From assembly GCF_004340965.1 (NCBI RefSeq), contig NZ_SLYA01000012.1, forward strand, positions 1-49,944: a stretch of DNA of 49,944 bases, in the 5' to 3' direction. Shown piece by piece: positions 17,325 through 26,766 of the stretch. Position numbers and translations under genes: made by a program. The notes under the pieces are model-generated. The model saw only the letters and a list, made by a program, of their open reading frames with translations, was not told the origin of the DNA and made no database searches. Position 1 is the first letter of the stretch. Each line of letters begins with the position of its first letter. The stretch is from Sphingomonas sp. PP-CE-1A-559. GTDB taxonomy: Bacteria > Pseudomonadota > Alphaproteobacteria > Sphingomonadales > Sphingomonadaceae.

Positions 17325-19858
17325 TCACAGCGACACCCCGACGCGGGCGTAATAGGAGCCGCCACTGAGCCCGAACGGCGCGAACCCGCCATAGGCACCG
17401 CTGCCGTCGGCGGCGATCAGGCCGTTGCGATCTGGGTAGGTGTCGAACAGGTTGTTGGCGCCGACCGCGAGCGTGACGCGGTCGGTCAGGTCGTAGCCGA
17501 TGTCGAGATCGGCCACCCACTTGCCGCCGAAGGTCCGGTCGCCGGTCGCGACGTTGCTGGACTCGATATAGCGGCCAAAGCGGGTTGCGCGGGCGAGGGC
17601 ATGGACGCGGCCGAGCGACCAGTCGTTGGTCAGCACCAGCTTGGTTCGCGGCAATGCCACCACCAGATCGCGCTGCGCCTGGCGGCCGAATAGCACGACG
17701 TTCAGCGAACTGAGCGCGGCGGGATTGTCGGCGATATTGAGGATCTTGGTCTTGTTGTAGCTGTAGGCGGCGCTCAACCGGAACGCACCAAGGCTCGACG
17801 TGCGTAGCGTGTATTCGGCGACCGCGTCGATACCGCGCGTGCGCGTGTCGATCGCGTTGGTGAAGAACTGCGCGCTGTCGACGCCGGTTACCCCGTTGGC
17901 GATCAGGATGTCGCGGATCGCGGTGCCGCCGTTCGCCGCGGTGCCGAGGAACTCTGTCTTGACGATGCGGTCGTCGACACGGATCTGATACGCATCGAGC
18001 GTGAGGCGCAGCGCGCCAGCTTCGTAGGTGACGCCCGCCGTGTAGTTGAGCGACTTTTCCGGCTTCAGCGACTGCGCACCCAGCGCGATCGCCGCGGCGC
18101 TGTTCACCGGCAGGAACTTCGCAATCGTCGAGACGGGCGTGTTGCCGATCACCGTCGTCGTGTTCTGCGTGGTGGAAAATCCGGTCTGCGCCAGCGACGG
18201 TGCGCGGAAGCCGGTGTTGACGCCGCCGCGGATGGCAAGGCCGGACGCAAGTTCGTAGCGCGTCGAGATCTTGCCGCTGACGGTGTTGCCGGCGCTGTCG
18301 TCATAATGCTCGAACCGACCGGCCACGCCGACGAACCACGCCTCGGTGACGTTGGTCGAGAGATCGACATAACCGGCCAGATTATTGCGGCTGAGCGAGG
18401 CGGCGTCGGCGGGCGAGGTGCCGGTGAACGACACGAGGCCCGGCGACGGATAGCGGCCGCCATAGAGCTGCCCGAACGGCGTCGTATCTACGGGGATCTG
18501 GTAGCCGCCGTTGCGGTAGCTGTCGGGCTCGCCGGCGCGCGACTGAAAGCGTTCCCAGCGATGCTCGGCGCCGATCGAGATCGACAGTGGCTTGGCGAGG
18601 CCGATCGATACGTCGCGGGTGAGGTCGAGATTGTTGACCCACAGGTCTTGGATCTGCGTGCCCATGTAGAAGCTCTTCGGGCTGGTCGGCCCGATCGAGG
18701 GGTTCAGCGTGTTCTCCACGCCGAGCCAGACGCGGTCGCGCCCGAAGCTCGAACTCAGGTCCCAGGTCCAGCCGGCAAGCTCGCCCTTCGCACCACCGGT
18801 TAGCTGGAAATCGGTTTCCTTGATCCGGCGATAGGCCTGGAAGCCGGTCGGGTAGAGCTGGGGCAAGACGTTTAGGCCGTTGGTGTTGGCTTGGCCACCA
18901 AAGCCGGTGGGGGAGGGGATATACGCGCCGCGCGCGTCCCTGATGTCACGTAGCTCAGCGTCGAGAAGCTGTAGAGCCGCAGCGTATCGCCAACCGGTAG
19001 CTCGGCATTGTACGATCCGTTGATCATCTTGTCGCGGTTCGACCGGCCATAACCACCGGCATAGACATGATCGAGCGTCGCCTCGCGCGGGTCCGGCTGG
19101 CCGTTCACCAGCGGCAGAATCCGCGGCACGGCGTCGGCCGAGGAGTCCGCGCGATCATGGTATTTCGCTTCGACCGCTGCGCGGAAGAACCCGCCTTCGC
19201 CGAGCGCTGTGCCGTAGCTGAGATCGGTCTGTAGCAGCGGCGCACCCTTCGAATATTGCTGGCCGCCGGTGATCGAGAAGCGGCCGCCCTTGGGTGCGTC
19301 GTCGAGGATGATGTTGATGACGCCGGACACCGCGTCCGAGCCATATTGCGCGGCGGCGCCGTCACGGAGCACTTCGATGCGGCCGACCGCGTTGGTCGGG
19401 ATCAGGTCGATATCGACCGGGGTCGAGCCGCCCGAGATGCGCGAGAGGTTGTTGATCAGCGAGGTGGTGTGGCGGCGTTTGCCGTTGACCAGCACGAGCA
19501 GGTAATCGCCCGAGAGCCCGCGGATCGCGATCGGCTTGACGCTCGCCGAGGTACCACCGCCGCCGAGCGCGGGCATCGTCAGCGAGGGCACGATGTTGCC
19601 GAGAATCTCCTTCAGCCCGGTGCGGCCGGTCGCCTGCAACTCGCGGCGGCTGATGACGTCGATCGGCACCGGGCTGTCGGCGACGGTCCGCGCCTGGCCA
19701 CCGCGGACGCCAGTCACGACGATCGTGTCGTCGGCGCCACCGCCTGTATCGGGCGTGGTCAAGGTCGTGGCGGCGGCAGGCGGTGCCTCTTGCGCGAAGG
19801 CGGGTGGAGCGAAGGTCGCTAGGGCGACACCGGCGAGTAGGCGGGAGGTCGATGTCAT
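17325..19858 (-). pseudogene. TonB-dependent receptor, broken by a frameshift
   Basis: Two adjacent minus-strand frames together make one receptor of about 840 residues. The first part (19858 to about 18955) has a signal peptide ending PPAFAQ, a TonB-box-like DDTIVVTG and the plug: LKEILGNIVPSL, IRGLSGDYLLVLVNGKRRH and VGRIEVLRDGAAAQYGSDAVSGVINI. It runs to FSTLSYVT, then goes out of frame. The correct continuation, IRDARGAYIPSPTGFGGQAN, is in the next frame and runs through the barrel to YYARVGVSL at 17325. A one-base loss near 18945-18955 explains it; no homopolymer sits at the spot. The receptor would have supplied the SsuABC system behind it. Pseudogene or sequencing error cannot be separated here. 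Confidence 0.8.
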
Positions 19859-19974
19859 GATGATGTCCGTGAGCAAGGCGCGCGTCTCCGGTCCCGCCGA
19901 AGCGGGCGCGCGCCAGATAAAAACGATTGGTCGGGCGGCGGGGGCCGCTAGCGGGTCAGGCCCGCATTCGGAGC

Positions 19975-20994
19975 TTACCGCGCATTGTTCGTCCCCTGGT
20001 CGAGCGGGAGATACGCATCGTCGAGCGGCCGATTGCCGGCCAGCGCGCCGGCCTTGCGGAACTGCGCGACCACGTCACGCTCCTCTGCCTTTACCGTAGC
20101 ATCGACGGGTACCCGCGCCATCGGAAGATGCTTGGCGTGGAACAGCGCGATCGTCAGCGGCAGGCCGGTTTCCCTGGCGAGCACTGCGGCATAGGCATCG
20201 GGATGCGCGCGCGCCCAGTCGAGCGCACGGGTTTCGCGTTGGAGAAAATCCTTCAGGATCGCCTGCTTGCTGACCGCCGTTGTCGCGTTCGCAGCATCGA
20301 AGGCATAGCCGCTGAGATAATCGGCGCCATCCGCGACGACCCGAGCGCCCTGTGCTAACGCCGCTCCGCTATAGGGCGACCAGATCGACCAGGCATCGAT
20401 CGAGCCGGTGTCGAATGCCGCCTTGGCATCGCCGGGCGCAAGGAAGGTGAGGAGCACGTCGGTGGGCTTGAGCCCCTTCGCATCGAGTGCGCGGAGAAGC
20501 AGGTAGTGGCCGACCGACCCGCGGGTCGTCGCGACCCGCTTGCCGCGTAGTCCGCCGGCATCGACGATCCGCGACTGCGCCGGCACCAGGATCGCGAGGC
20601 TCTCGCGCGGCCGCGAGGTGGCGGATTGCACGGCCACCGCCTTGATCGGGCTGCCACTCTGGTAAGCGAACTGGAACGGTGCGTCGCCGACCATCCCGAC
20701 ATCCACCGCGCCTGCGCCGATCGCCTCCAGCAAATTCTGCGCGGCGGGGAATTCGGACCATTCCACGCGGTAGGGTGCGCCGTCGAGTGCACCAGATGCG
20801 AGCATCAGCGCCTTGGTTCCGCCGCGCTGGCTGCCGACGTGCAATACATCGCCGCTTGCGGTGCCGCGTCCCAGCCACGCGTACAGACCTGCCGCGAGCA
20901 CGGCCGCGAGCAGTAACGGCCACCATCGCTTCAGGCCTTCCTTGGGCGGGGGTGGCGTCGAAGCCACCCCCTCGTCGTCCGTCCAGTCCGGCAT
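19975..20994 (-). CDS. ssuA: SsuA/NrtA-type ABC substrate-binding protein
   Basis: 339 residues. The N-terminus is unusual: an acidic, proline-rich head (STPPPPKEG) and then one membrane helix (WWPLLLAAVLAAGLYAWLG, about 25-43) with no obvious cleavage site, so the protein may be membrane-anchored. The binding domain follows the sulfonate/nitrate pattern: HVGSQRGGTKALML, LEAIGAGAVDVGMVGDAPFQFA, LRGKRVATTRGSVGHYLLLRAL and FDTGSIDAWSIWSPY. The start overlaps the SsuD-like stop by one base (TGATG at 20992-20996). It presents a sulfonate-like substrate to SsuBC. There is a 116-bp gap to the broken receptor gene. Confidence 0.88.
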   Translation of the reverse strand: MPDWTDDEGVASTPPPPKEGLKRWWPLLLAAVLAAGLYAWLGRGTASGDVLHVGSQRGGTKALMLASGALDGAPYRVEWSEFPAAQNLLEAIGAGAVDVGMVGDAPFQFAYQSGSPIKAVAVQSATSRPRESLAILVPAQSRIVDAGGLRGKRVATTRGSVGHYLLLRALDAKGLKPTDVLLTFLAPGDAKAAFDTGSIDAWSIWSPYSGAALAQGARVVADGADYLSGYAFDAANATTAVSKQAILKDFLQRETRALDWARAHPDAYAAVLARETGLPLTIALFHAKHLPMARVPVDATVKAEERDVVAQFRKAGALAGNRPLDDAYLPLDQGTNNAR

Positions 20995-22097
20995 CAGCCT
21001 ACAGCCCGCTGCGGTTCGACGAGGTCGCGTTCGGCATCGCGTGCGGCGATCAGTTCGTGGACGACCGGCAGCAGGTCGCGGCCATAGTCGATCGCGTCCT
21101 GCAACGGCTCGAAGCCGCGGATCAGGAAATGGTCGATGCCGAGGTCGTAATAATCGAGCATCGCGTCCGCGACCTGTTCGGGCGTGCCGACCAGTCCGGT
21201 CGAATTGCCCTGCGCACCGCCGAGCGCCGCCACCCCGGTCCACAGCCGCTTGTCGACGCGGTAGCCCTGGCTCGCCGTCTTGAGGAGCCGCTGCGAACCG
21301 GCGTTCGGTGGCGCGTGACCGCTGGTCGCGGCACCGGCCGACACGCGCAGGTCGCGGACCCTTTCGACGATCTGGTCGGCTTTCTTCCATGCCGCTTCCT
21401 CGGTATCGGCGATCACCGGGCGCAGCGACAGCGAGAAGCCAGGGCTGCGGCCATAGCGCGCGGCGGCGTGGCGGATCGTGCCGACCGCCTCGCGGACCTG
21501 CGCCTGCGTTTCGCCCCACAGCGCGTAGACATCGGCGTGACGTCCGGCGACATCGATCGCGGCAGGTGACGATCCGCCAAAGAACACGGGCAGGTTGGCC
21601 GGCTTGATCTGGCTGAACGCCTGGCGGACGTTGTAGAAGCGCCCGTCATGGTCGAACGGCGTGGCCGACGACCATTCCTGCTTAAGGATCTCCAGATATT
21701 CGTCGGTGCGCGCGTAGCGATCGTCCTTCACCGAATGATCGCCGTCGCGCGCCATCTCGCTGTCCGCGCCGCCGGTGATGATGTGGACCGCGACGCGGCC
21801 GCCGGAAAGCTGGTCGAGCGTCGCCAGCTGACGCGCGGCGAGCGTTGGCTGCGTAAAGCCCGGGCGGTGCGCGATCAGGAAACCGAGCTTGGTCGTGATC
21901 GCGGCGACGTGCGCGGCGACGATCTGGCTTTCAGGGCTGTCGGAGCCGAACGGGATCAGGACGCGGTCGAAGCCACCCTTTTCCTGCGCGATCGCGGCGG
22001 CCTCGACATAGGCCTTGTCGAGCCCGCGCGCCTTGCCGACGCCGTGGATCTCGGACGCGTCGTTGAAACCGATATAGCCGATGAACTTGACGGGCAT
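20994..22097 (-). CDS. ssuD: SsuD-type alkanesulfonate monooxygenase (LLM family)
   Basis: 367 residues matching FMNH2-dependent alkanesulfonate monooxygenase in length and signature: FDRVLIPFGSDSPESQIVAAH, AHRPGFTQPTLAARQLATLD, GRVAVHIITGGADSE, PVFFGGSSPAAIDVAGRHAD and STGLVGTPEQVADAMLDYY. The reaction is alkanesulfonate + FMNH2 + O2 to aldehyde + sulfite. No flavin reductase (SsuE) is in the operon, so one must come from elsewhere; an FMN reductase gene lies at 41841. It sits between the rhodanese and SsuA genes. Confidence 0.92.
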   Translation of the reverse strand: MPVKFIGYIGFNDASEIHGVGKARGLDKAYVEAAAIAQEKGGFDRVLIPFGSDSPESQIVAAHVAAITTKLGFLIAHRPGFTQPTLAARQLATLDQLSGGRVAVHIITGGADSEMARDGDHSVKDDRYARTDEYLEILKQEWSSATPFDHDGRFYNVRQAFSQIKPANLPVFFGGSSPAAIDVAGRHADVYALWGETQAQVREAVGTIRHAAARYGRSPGFSLSLRPVIADTEEAAWKKADQIVERVRDLRVSAGAATSGHAPPNAGSQRLLKTASQGYRVDKRLWTGVAALGGAQGNSTGLVGTPEQVADAMLDYYDLGIDHFLIRGFEPLQDAIDYGRDLLPVVHELIAARDAERDLVEPQRAVG

Positions 22098-22128
22098 GAC
22101 GTGTCTCCTGTGGTGATTTTTCGCGGGT

Positions 22129-23364
22129 TCAGATGACGTAGAAGCCGTGCGTGCCGTCGCGCGCGAGCTGGTCGACCAGGCCGTATTCCCAGTCGAGATA
22201 GGCCTGCATCGCGGCGGCGGCGTTGTCGGTGCCTTCGTAGGGGCGCTTGTACCGGTGCGCGGGGTCGCCCGGCGGGATGGTCGGGCCGGGACCGGTTTCG
22301 AGGTCGCCCCCAGTGCTATTGGCGAAGCCGCCGTCGAGCACGAACACCTCCCAGCCGAGTTGCGCGAGCCACGACGCCGTCATGTCGGCTCGGGGCCCGA
22401 TGTCGTCGGCTAGGACGATCCGCGCACCGCGAACCGGCGCGGCGATGTCGGTTTCCTGCACCAGCTGCCCGCCGGGATAGGACCGGAAGCCGGTGATGTG
22501 GCCCGCGGCATATTCGTCGGGGCGGCGCACGTCGAAGCGGTAGAGCGTGCGGCTGGTGTCGCGTTCGAGCACCGCGAGCTCGGCGGGCGTCAGGCGCTTT
22601 ACACCCGCGCGGTAGGCGACGGCGCGGGCGGTGGCGGCGGTCTCGTCGCTGTGTCGAACTTCCGGTGCAGGGCGATTGCTGCCATGCGCGAGCGACTGGC
22701 CGGCGAGCGTCCAGCCGATCGTGCCGTTGCGCAACGCGACGACGCGGTTGGGGATGCCGGCGTTGATCAGCGACTGCGTGCCGATGATGCTGCGCGTGCG
22801 GCCGGCGCAGTTGACGATGATCGTCGTGTCGGGATCGGGCACCGCCTCTGCGACGCGCAACACGAGTTCGGCGCCCGGCACGCTGGTCGAGCCGGGGATG
22901 TTCATCGTCGCATATTCCTCGAACCGGCGCGCATCGAGGATTGCGATATCGGCCTTCTCCTCGATCAGCGCGGCGACGTCCTCGGCAGCCAGCCACGGCG
23001 TGTGGCGGCGCGCCTCGACCAGCTCGCCGAACGCCTTCGAGTAGGAGTTCACGTCCTCGAACACTTCGAAACCTGCCGCGCGCCAGCCTCCGAGGCCGCC
23101 TTCGAGCGTGGTGATTTGGGTGTAGCCGAAGGCGGTCAGCGCCTTGGTGGCGGCGGGGACATAGCCTTCGCCGTCATCGTACAGGACGATCGGTACGTCC
23201 TTGCGCGGAAGGCGGATCGTCGCTTCCAGGTCGACGCGATCGAAGGCGAGGTTGGCGGCGAACAGCGGGTGCCCGGTCGCGAACGCGGCTTCGTGACGGA
23301 CATCGAGCAGCGCGATTTCATGCCCGAGCAGCAGCGCGGTGCGGATCTCGGTTGGGGTAGTCAA
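22129..23364 (-). CDS. Three-domain rhodanese-like sulfurtransferase
   Basis: 411 residues with three rhodanese folds (about 1-105, 118-225 and 255-365). Only the middle domain has the active-site cysteine, C186 in IVNCAGRTRS. The first has LYDDGEG and the third LADDIGPRAD at the same place, so the outer two are structural or regulatory. Domain ends show the usual LNGG-like turns (LEGGLGGWRAAGF, ALRNGTIGWTLAG, LDGGFAN). It starts at a TTG whose codon overlaps the stop of the thiol dioxygenase gene (TTGA), an unusual coupled start. Sulfur transfer from persulfide or thiosulfate in the organosulfur pathway is the likely role. Confidence 0.88.
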   Translation of the reverse strand: MTTPTEIRTALLLGHEIALLDVRHEAAFATGHPLFAANLAFDRVDLEATIRLPRKDVPIVLYDDGEGYVPAATKALTAFGYTQITTLEGGLGGWRAAGFEVFEDVNSYSKAFGELVEARRHTPWLAAEDVAALIEEKADIAILDARRFEEYATMNIPGSTSVPGAELVLRVAEAVPDPDTTIIVNCAGRTRSIIGTQSLINAGIPNRVVALRNGTIGWTLAGQSLAHGSNRPAPEVRHSDETAATARAVAYRAGVKRLTPAELAVLERDTSRTLYRFDVRRPDEYAAGHITGFRSYPGGQLVQETDIAAPVRGARIVLADDIGPRADMTASWLAQLGWEVFVLDGGFANSTGGDLETGPGPTIPPGDPAHRYKRPYEGTDNAAAAMQAYLDWEYGLVDQLARDGTHGFYVI

Positions 23365-23978
23365 AGCGTTGCTCCCGAACGGTCCCAGAGGTTCGGCAGC
23401 ACGGCGTTGGCATAACCCGACACGAACCGCTTCGGAGTGCCCGCGGCATCGTAGGTCGCGCGTTCGACCGCGCCGATGTTGCTGCCGTAGAGGTGGATGC
23501 TGATCGACACGCGGTCGTCGAACGCATTGGAGACGCGGTGGATATCGCCGACCGAGGGCGAGACGGCTTCGACTTCGCCGGCTTCGAGCCGCTCGATCGC
23601 GCCGACCGCGTGCAAGCCACCATCCGGGTAGCGCGCGAACCGTTCGGACAGTTCGGCGCCGCGCAACACGCCGACCAGGCCCCAGACGCGGTGATCGTGG
23701 ATCGGCGTCGCCTGTCCCGGTCCCCAGACGAAGCTGACGACCGAGAAGCGTTCGCGGCTGTCGCAGTGGAGGAGGTATTGCGAGTAACGATCCGGGTTTG
23801 GCGCTGCGTAGGCGTCCGGCAGCCAGTCGTCGTGCGCGACAAGCCGGCCCAGCGCAGTGCTGCCCTCTTCCAGCAGCGAGCGTTCGTCGCGGGTGCGGTC
23901 GAGCAGCGTGCCGATGCCGGTGACGAAATCGCGTAGGCGATCGAGGCGCGGGCGGTCTTGTACTAGGCTCGCCATCAT
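23361..23978 (-). CDS. Cysteine dioxygenase-type thiol dioxygenase (CDO_I family)
   Basis: 205 residues of the cupin CDO_I family. The 3-His iron site is visible: H94 and H96 in TPIHDHRVWG and H147 in VGDIHRVSN. The family adds O2 to a thiol to give a sulfinate; substrates include cysteine, 3-mercaptopropionate and mercaptosuccinate. Position 105-109 reads LRGAE, with glycine where eukaryotic enzymes have the cross-linking cysteine, which is usual for bacterial members. ATG 23978 overlaps the ATP-binding gene stop (ATGA). Its place between SsuB and a rhodanese argues for a thiol formed during degradation of the imported compound. Confidence 0.88.
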   Translation of the reverse strand: MMASLVQDRPRLDRLRDFVTGIGTLLDRTRDERSLLEEGSTALGRLVAHDDWLPDAYAAPNPDRYSQYLLHCDSRERFSVVSFVWGPGQATPIHDHRVWGLVGVLRGAELSERFARYPDGGLHAVGAIERLEAGEVEAVSPSVGDIHRVSNAFDDRVSISIHLYGSNIGAVERATYDAAGTPKRFVSGYANAVLPNLWDRSGATL

Positions 23979-24730
23979 TCGGCCTTCACGAAGGGCAGGG
24001 GCTCGTCGCGTTCGACGCCCAGCGATCCCAACAACCGCTCGCGCAACGCCGTCGCGATACCGGTACGCTGTCCGCGCGGGACCGAGATGCGCTCCTCGAC
24101 GACGATCCGCCCGGCATCGAGGACCAGTACCCGGTCGGCCAGCGCGATCGCCTCGTCGACGTCGTGCGTCACCAGCAACACGGCGGGCTTGTGCGCGCGC
24201 CATAGCGCCATCACGAGGCCGTGCATCTTGACGCGGGTCAGCGCGTCGAGCGCAGCAAACGGCTCGTCGAGCAGAAGCAGTTTCGGTTCGCGGACCAGCG
24301 CGCGGGCGAGCGCCACACGCTGCGCCTCGCCGCCCGACAAGGTCAGTGGCCAGACGTCGAGCCGATGGCCGAGACCGACCTCGCGTAACGCCGCCTCTGC
24401 ACGGTCGCGTACGTCCGGTCCCTTCAGTCCGAGCCCGACGTTGCGCCACACGCGCTTCCACGGCAGCAGCCGCGCATCCTGGAACACGACGGCGCGCGAC
24501 GTGGGGATCGTCACGTCCTGCGCATCGGTGGCATCGAGCCCGGCCAGCGTCCGCAGCAACGTGGTCTTGCCGGAGCCCGAGCGGCCGAGCAGCGCGACGA
24601 ACTCGCCCTGCGCGATCTCGAGATGGAGATTGTCGAGGACGGTGTTGGTGCCGAAGCTGCGCGAGAAGCGCGTGAGCTTGACGACGGGTCGGACGGGTTG
24701 CGGCATCGGGATGATGTGCGAGATGGTCAT
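23975..24730 (-). CDS. ssuB: SsuB-type ABC transporter ATP-binding protein
   Basis: 251 residues. Walker A GRSGSGKTT (49-57), the Q-loop in VVFQDARLLPWKRVWRNV (typical of SsuB/TauB), the signature LSGGEAQRVALARAL, Walker B LLLLDEPFAALD and the H-loop LLVTHDVDEA are all intact. The start at 24730 has GGAGG eight bases upstream and follows the permease stop by 2 bp. It energises sulfonate-type import with SsuC and the SsuA proteins. Confidence 0.93.
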   Translation of the reverse strand: MTISHIIPMPQPVRPVVKLTRFSRSFGTNTVLDNLHLEIAQGEFVALLGRSGSGKTTLLRTLAGLDATDAQDVTIPTSRAVVFQDARLLPWKRVWRNVGLGLKGPDVRDRAEAALREVGLGHRLDVWPLTLSGGEAQRVALARALVREPKLLLLDEPFAALDALTRVKMHGLVMALWRAHKPAVLLVTHDVDEAIALADRVLVLDAGRIVVEERISVPRGQRTGIATALRERLLGSLGVERDEPLPFVKAE

Positions 24731-24732
24731 GG

Positions 24733-25533
24733 TCAGGCCTCCACGAGCTTGGGGCGCCACGCGAGCGCATGGTCTTCGATCAGGCGCACCGACTGGTCGG
24801 CGAGCAGGCCGAGCCCGGCATAGACGAGCAGGCAGACGACGATGATGTCGGTCCGCATGAAATCGCGCGCGTTGTTGATCAGGAAGCCGAGACCCGCCGA
24901 CGCGTTGATCTGTTCGGCGACCACGAGGATCAGCACCGCGACCGAGAACGCGTAGCGCAGGCCGACCAGCAGTTGCGGTAGTGCGGCGGGGAGGACGATG
25001 TCGGTGACGATCTGCGCGCGCGACAGGCCGAAGCTACGCCCCGCGTCGATCAGCCGGACGTCGACGCCGCGGATGCCGTTGTAGAGGTTGAGATAAACCG
25101 GAAACAGCGTCGCGAACGCGATCAGCGCGATCTTGGGGGTCTCGCCGATCCCGAACCAGACGATGAACAGCGGCGACAGCGCGAGCGCGGGCAATGTCCG
25201 CAGCATTTGCACGGGCGAGTCGACCGCCGCTTCGCCCTCGCGAGTGAGGCCAGCGATCAGGGCGAGGACGATGCCGAGGCTCACCCCGATCACGAGGCCC
25301 GCCGCCGCACGACCGAGCGATACGGCGAGGTTGGCGGGCAATTCGCCCGACACGATCATGCCCCACAGCGTCCCGAGCACCTGCGAAGGCGCCGCCAGCG
25401 TGCGGGTGGGGATCAGGCCGATCCGGGATGCCGCTTCCCATGCCAGCATGAGCGCTATCGGCGATACCCAACGGCTACGCTGCAGCCTGCTCTGCCATGA
25501 TCGGCTGGTGGATCGTTGGGACGTCTTCGCCAT
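24733..25533 (-). CDS. ssuC: SsuC-type ABC transporter permease
   Basis: 266 residues with about six membrane helices. The binding-protein-dependent permease loop is present: LPALALSPLFIVWFGIGETPK and later DAGRSFGLSRAQIVTDIVLPAALPQLLVGLR, which contains the EAA-type coupling helix. It has the usual SsuC/TauC length. It is the first gene after the LysR regulator, with a 176-bp gap (25534-25709) likely to contain the operon promoter. Confidence 0.93.
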   Translation of the reverse strand: MAKTSQRSTSRSWQSRLQRSRWVSPIALMLAWEAASRIGLIPTRTLAAPSQVLGTLWGMIVSGELPANLAVSLGRAAAGLVIGVSLGIVLALIAGLTREGEAAVDSPVQMLRTLPALALSPLFIVWFGIGETPKIALIAFATLFPVYLNLYNGIRGVDVRLIDAGRSFGLSRAQIVTDIVLPAALPQLLVGLRYAFSVAVLILVVAEQINASAGLGFLINNARDFMRTDIIVVCLLVYAGLGLLADQSVRLIEDHALAWRPKLVEA

Positions 25534-25709
25534 GGACAGCCTTTCGGACGCTCGTTTTCCGGAGCGCCTTCAATGCGTCTTCAATTCCTAGTCGATCAAT
25601 AGAGAATGGCTCGCCAGCCTTATGAGCGTTGCAAATACCAGCCTAAAACTGCATCGATTTGAGCAGGTTAGCCGACCGAGAAAGAAAGCCTTTGCGGACG
25701 TGAAGAGCG

Positions 25710-26555
25710 TCAATCTGCGCTGGCGGATTCGACGATCGAACGAAGGACGACGTCGTGGAGCCGGTCGAGTACCGGATGTCGCGTGTCGTTGATGTGCAGG
25801 ACATAGGCGACGCGGGGCAGCGCGGGGAGTCCGTCGTGGATTTCCGGATCGAGCCCCATCAAGGCGTCGGTGCGACAGGTTATACCTATCCCGCCGGTCA
25901 CTGCCGCGCGCAGGGCGGACAGGCTCGGCGTCTCCAGGACGATCCGGTAGGGCCTGCCCGCCGCCTCCAGCGCGGCGATCGCGGCATCGCGGAACCGGCA
26001 TGGCTTCTGGAGCACCGCCAGAGGCAGGATCGCAGCGGACATCAGGCGCGGATTGCCGAGCCAGTGCATGTCGGCGGTGGCGACGGCGGCCTTGTCGGTG
26101 TCCTCGCCGATGCACAGGACGATGTCGAGGCGGTCGGTCGCGAGCAGATCGAGCAGTTCGGCCGACCCTGCGACCCGAACGTCGAGCGAGGCGTCTGGGT
26201 TGCTGGATGCAAACACCGACAAGACGCCGGACAACAGCGTCTCCGCGAAATCCTGGACGAAGCCGATCCGCGCGGGGCCGGCCAGGCTGCCGTCGCCAAG
26301 TGCTGCCAGCGCGCGATCGTTGACCGCAAGCAGCTCGCGCGCGTGCGGCAGGAACCGTTCGCCCTGCACCGAGAGGACGAGCCTGCGCCCTTCGCGGCGG
26401 AACAGCGCGACCTGGAGCAGTTCCTCCAGCCGTTTCATCTGCAAGCTGAGCGCGGACTGGCTGACGAACACGCGGTCCGCGGCACGCAGCATCGAGCCGG
26501 CATCGACGATCGCGACGAAGCTGCGCACGACGTCGGTGGGAATGTTGACGGCCAT
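25710..26555 (-). CDS. LysR-family regulator of the organosulfur island
   Basis: 281 residues. The helix-turn-helix is typical (VRSFVAIVDAGSMLRAADRVFVSQSALSLQMKRLEELLQVALFRR, split over residues 9-55), followed by a LysR effector domain. It lies between the minus-strand ssu genes and the divergent plus-strand operon, so it can control both. It reads in the direction of ssuC. It is shorter than CysB (about 324), so it is not CysB itself; a Cbl/SsuR-like role is inferred from position only. Confidence 0.9.
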   Translation of the reverse strand: MAVNIPTDVVRSFVAIVDAGSMLRAADRVFVSQSALSLQMKRLEELLQVALFRREGRRLVLSVQGERFLPHARELLAVNDRALAALGDGSLAGPARIGFVQDFAETLLSGVLSVFASSNPDASLDVRVAGSAELLDLLATDRLDIVLCIGEDTDKAAVATADMHWLGNPRLMSAAILPLAVLQKPCRFRDAAIAALEAAGRPYRIVLETPSLSALRAAVTGGIGITCRTDALMGLDPEIHDGLPALPRVAYVLHINDTRHPVLDRLHDVVLRSIVESASAD

Positions 26556-26610
26556 GATCGGTCCTAGAAGCCAGGCTCATATGCGTTAGCAGACAATCTA
26601 CATTGATTCG

Positions 26611-26766
26611 ATGGGAAATGAAGCGCTCCTTGCTGCGGGAAGGAGCGCAGCCTTGGTACATCGTAATCCTCGACCCGGATCGCAGCGCGGCGGCCACGCG
26701 CCGCGCTCGACCGATCGTCTTCACGTGAAGCCTGTCGGCGATCTGACCGACATGGTCCTGCGATGA
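26611..26766 (+). CDS. Possible leader peptide/upstream ORF, 51 codons
   Basis: An ATG-started frame (MGNEALLAAGRSAALVHRN...) ends at a TGA that overlaps the start of the DszC-like gene as ATGA (26763-26766). That is the coupling pattern seen throughout this island. Both leader hairpins lie inside it. There is no good ribosome site upstream of its ATG; a GTG at 26725 would give a 13-codon version and an ATG at 26752 a 4-codon one. Real translation is uncertain, and the peptide has no recognised family. Confidence 0.3.
   Translation: MGNEALLAAGRSAALVHRNPRPGSQRGGHAPRSTDRLHVKPVGDLTDMVLR
26623..26648 (+). promoter_or_regulatory. Leader hairpin 1 of plus-strand sulfur operon
   Basis: GCGCTCCTT-GCTGCGGG-AAGGAGCGC is a perfect 9-bp stem with an 8-base loop, about 115 bases upstream of the DszC-like start. 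No T-run follows, so it is not a simple terminator. It may be an operator or RNA element. Confidence 0.5.
26684..26707 (+). promoter_or_regulatory. Leader hairpin 2 of plus-strand sulfur operon
   Basis: AGCGCGGCG-GCCACG-CGCCGCGCT is a perfect, very GC-rich 9-bp stem, 35 bases after hairpin 1 and 55 bases before the first gene. Two strong hairpins in a row suggest a structured 5' leader. Confidence 0.5.

Noticed and set aside
17325..18866. Barrel half of the minus-strand TonB receptor as a separate gene
   Set aside because: It has no signal peptide or plug, and its frame continues upstream directly into the plug half with a single base shift.
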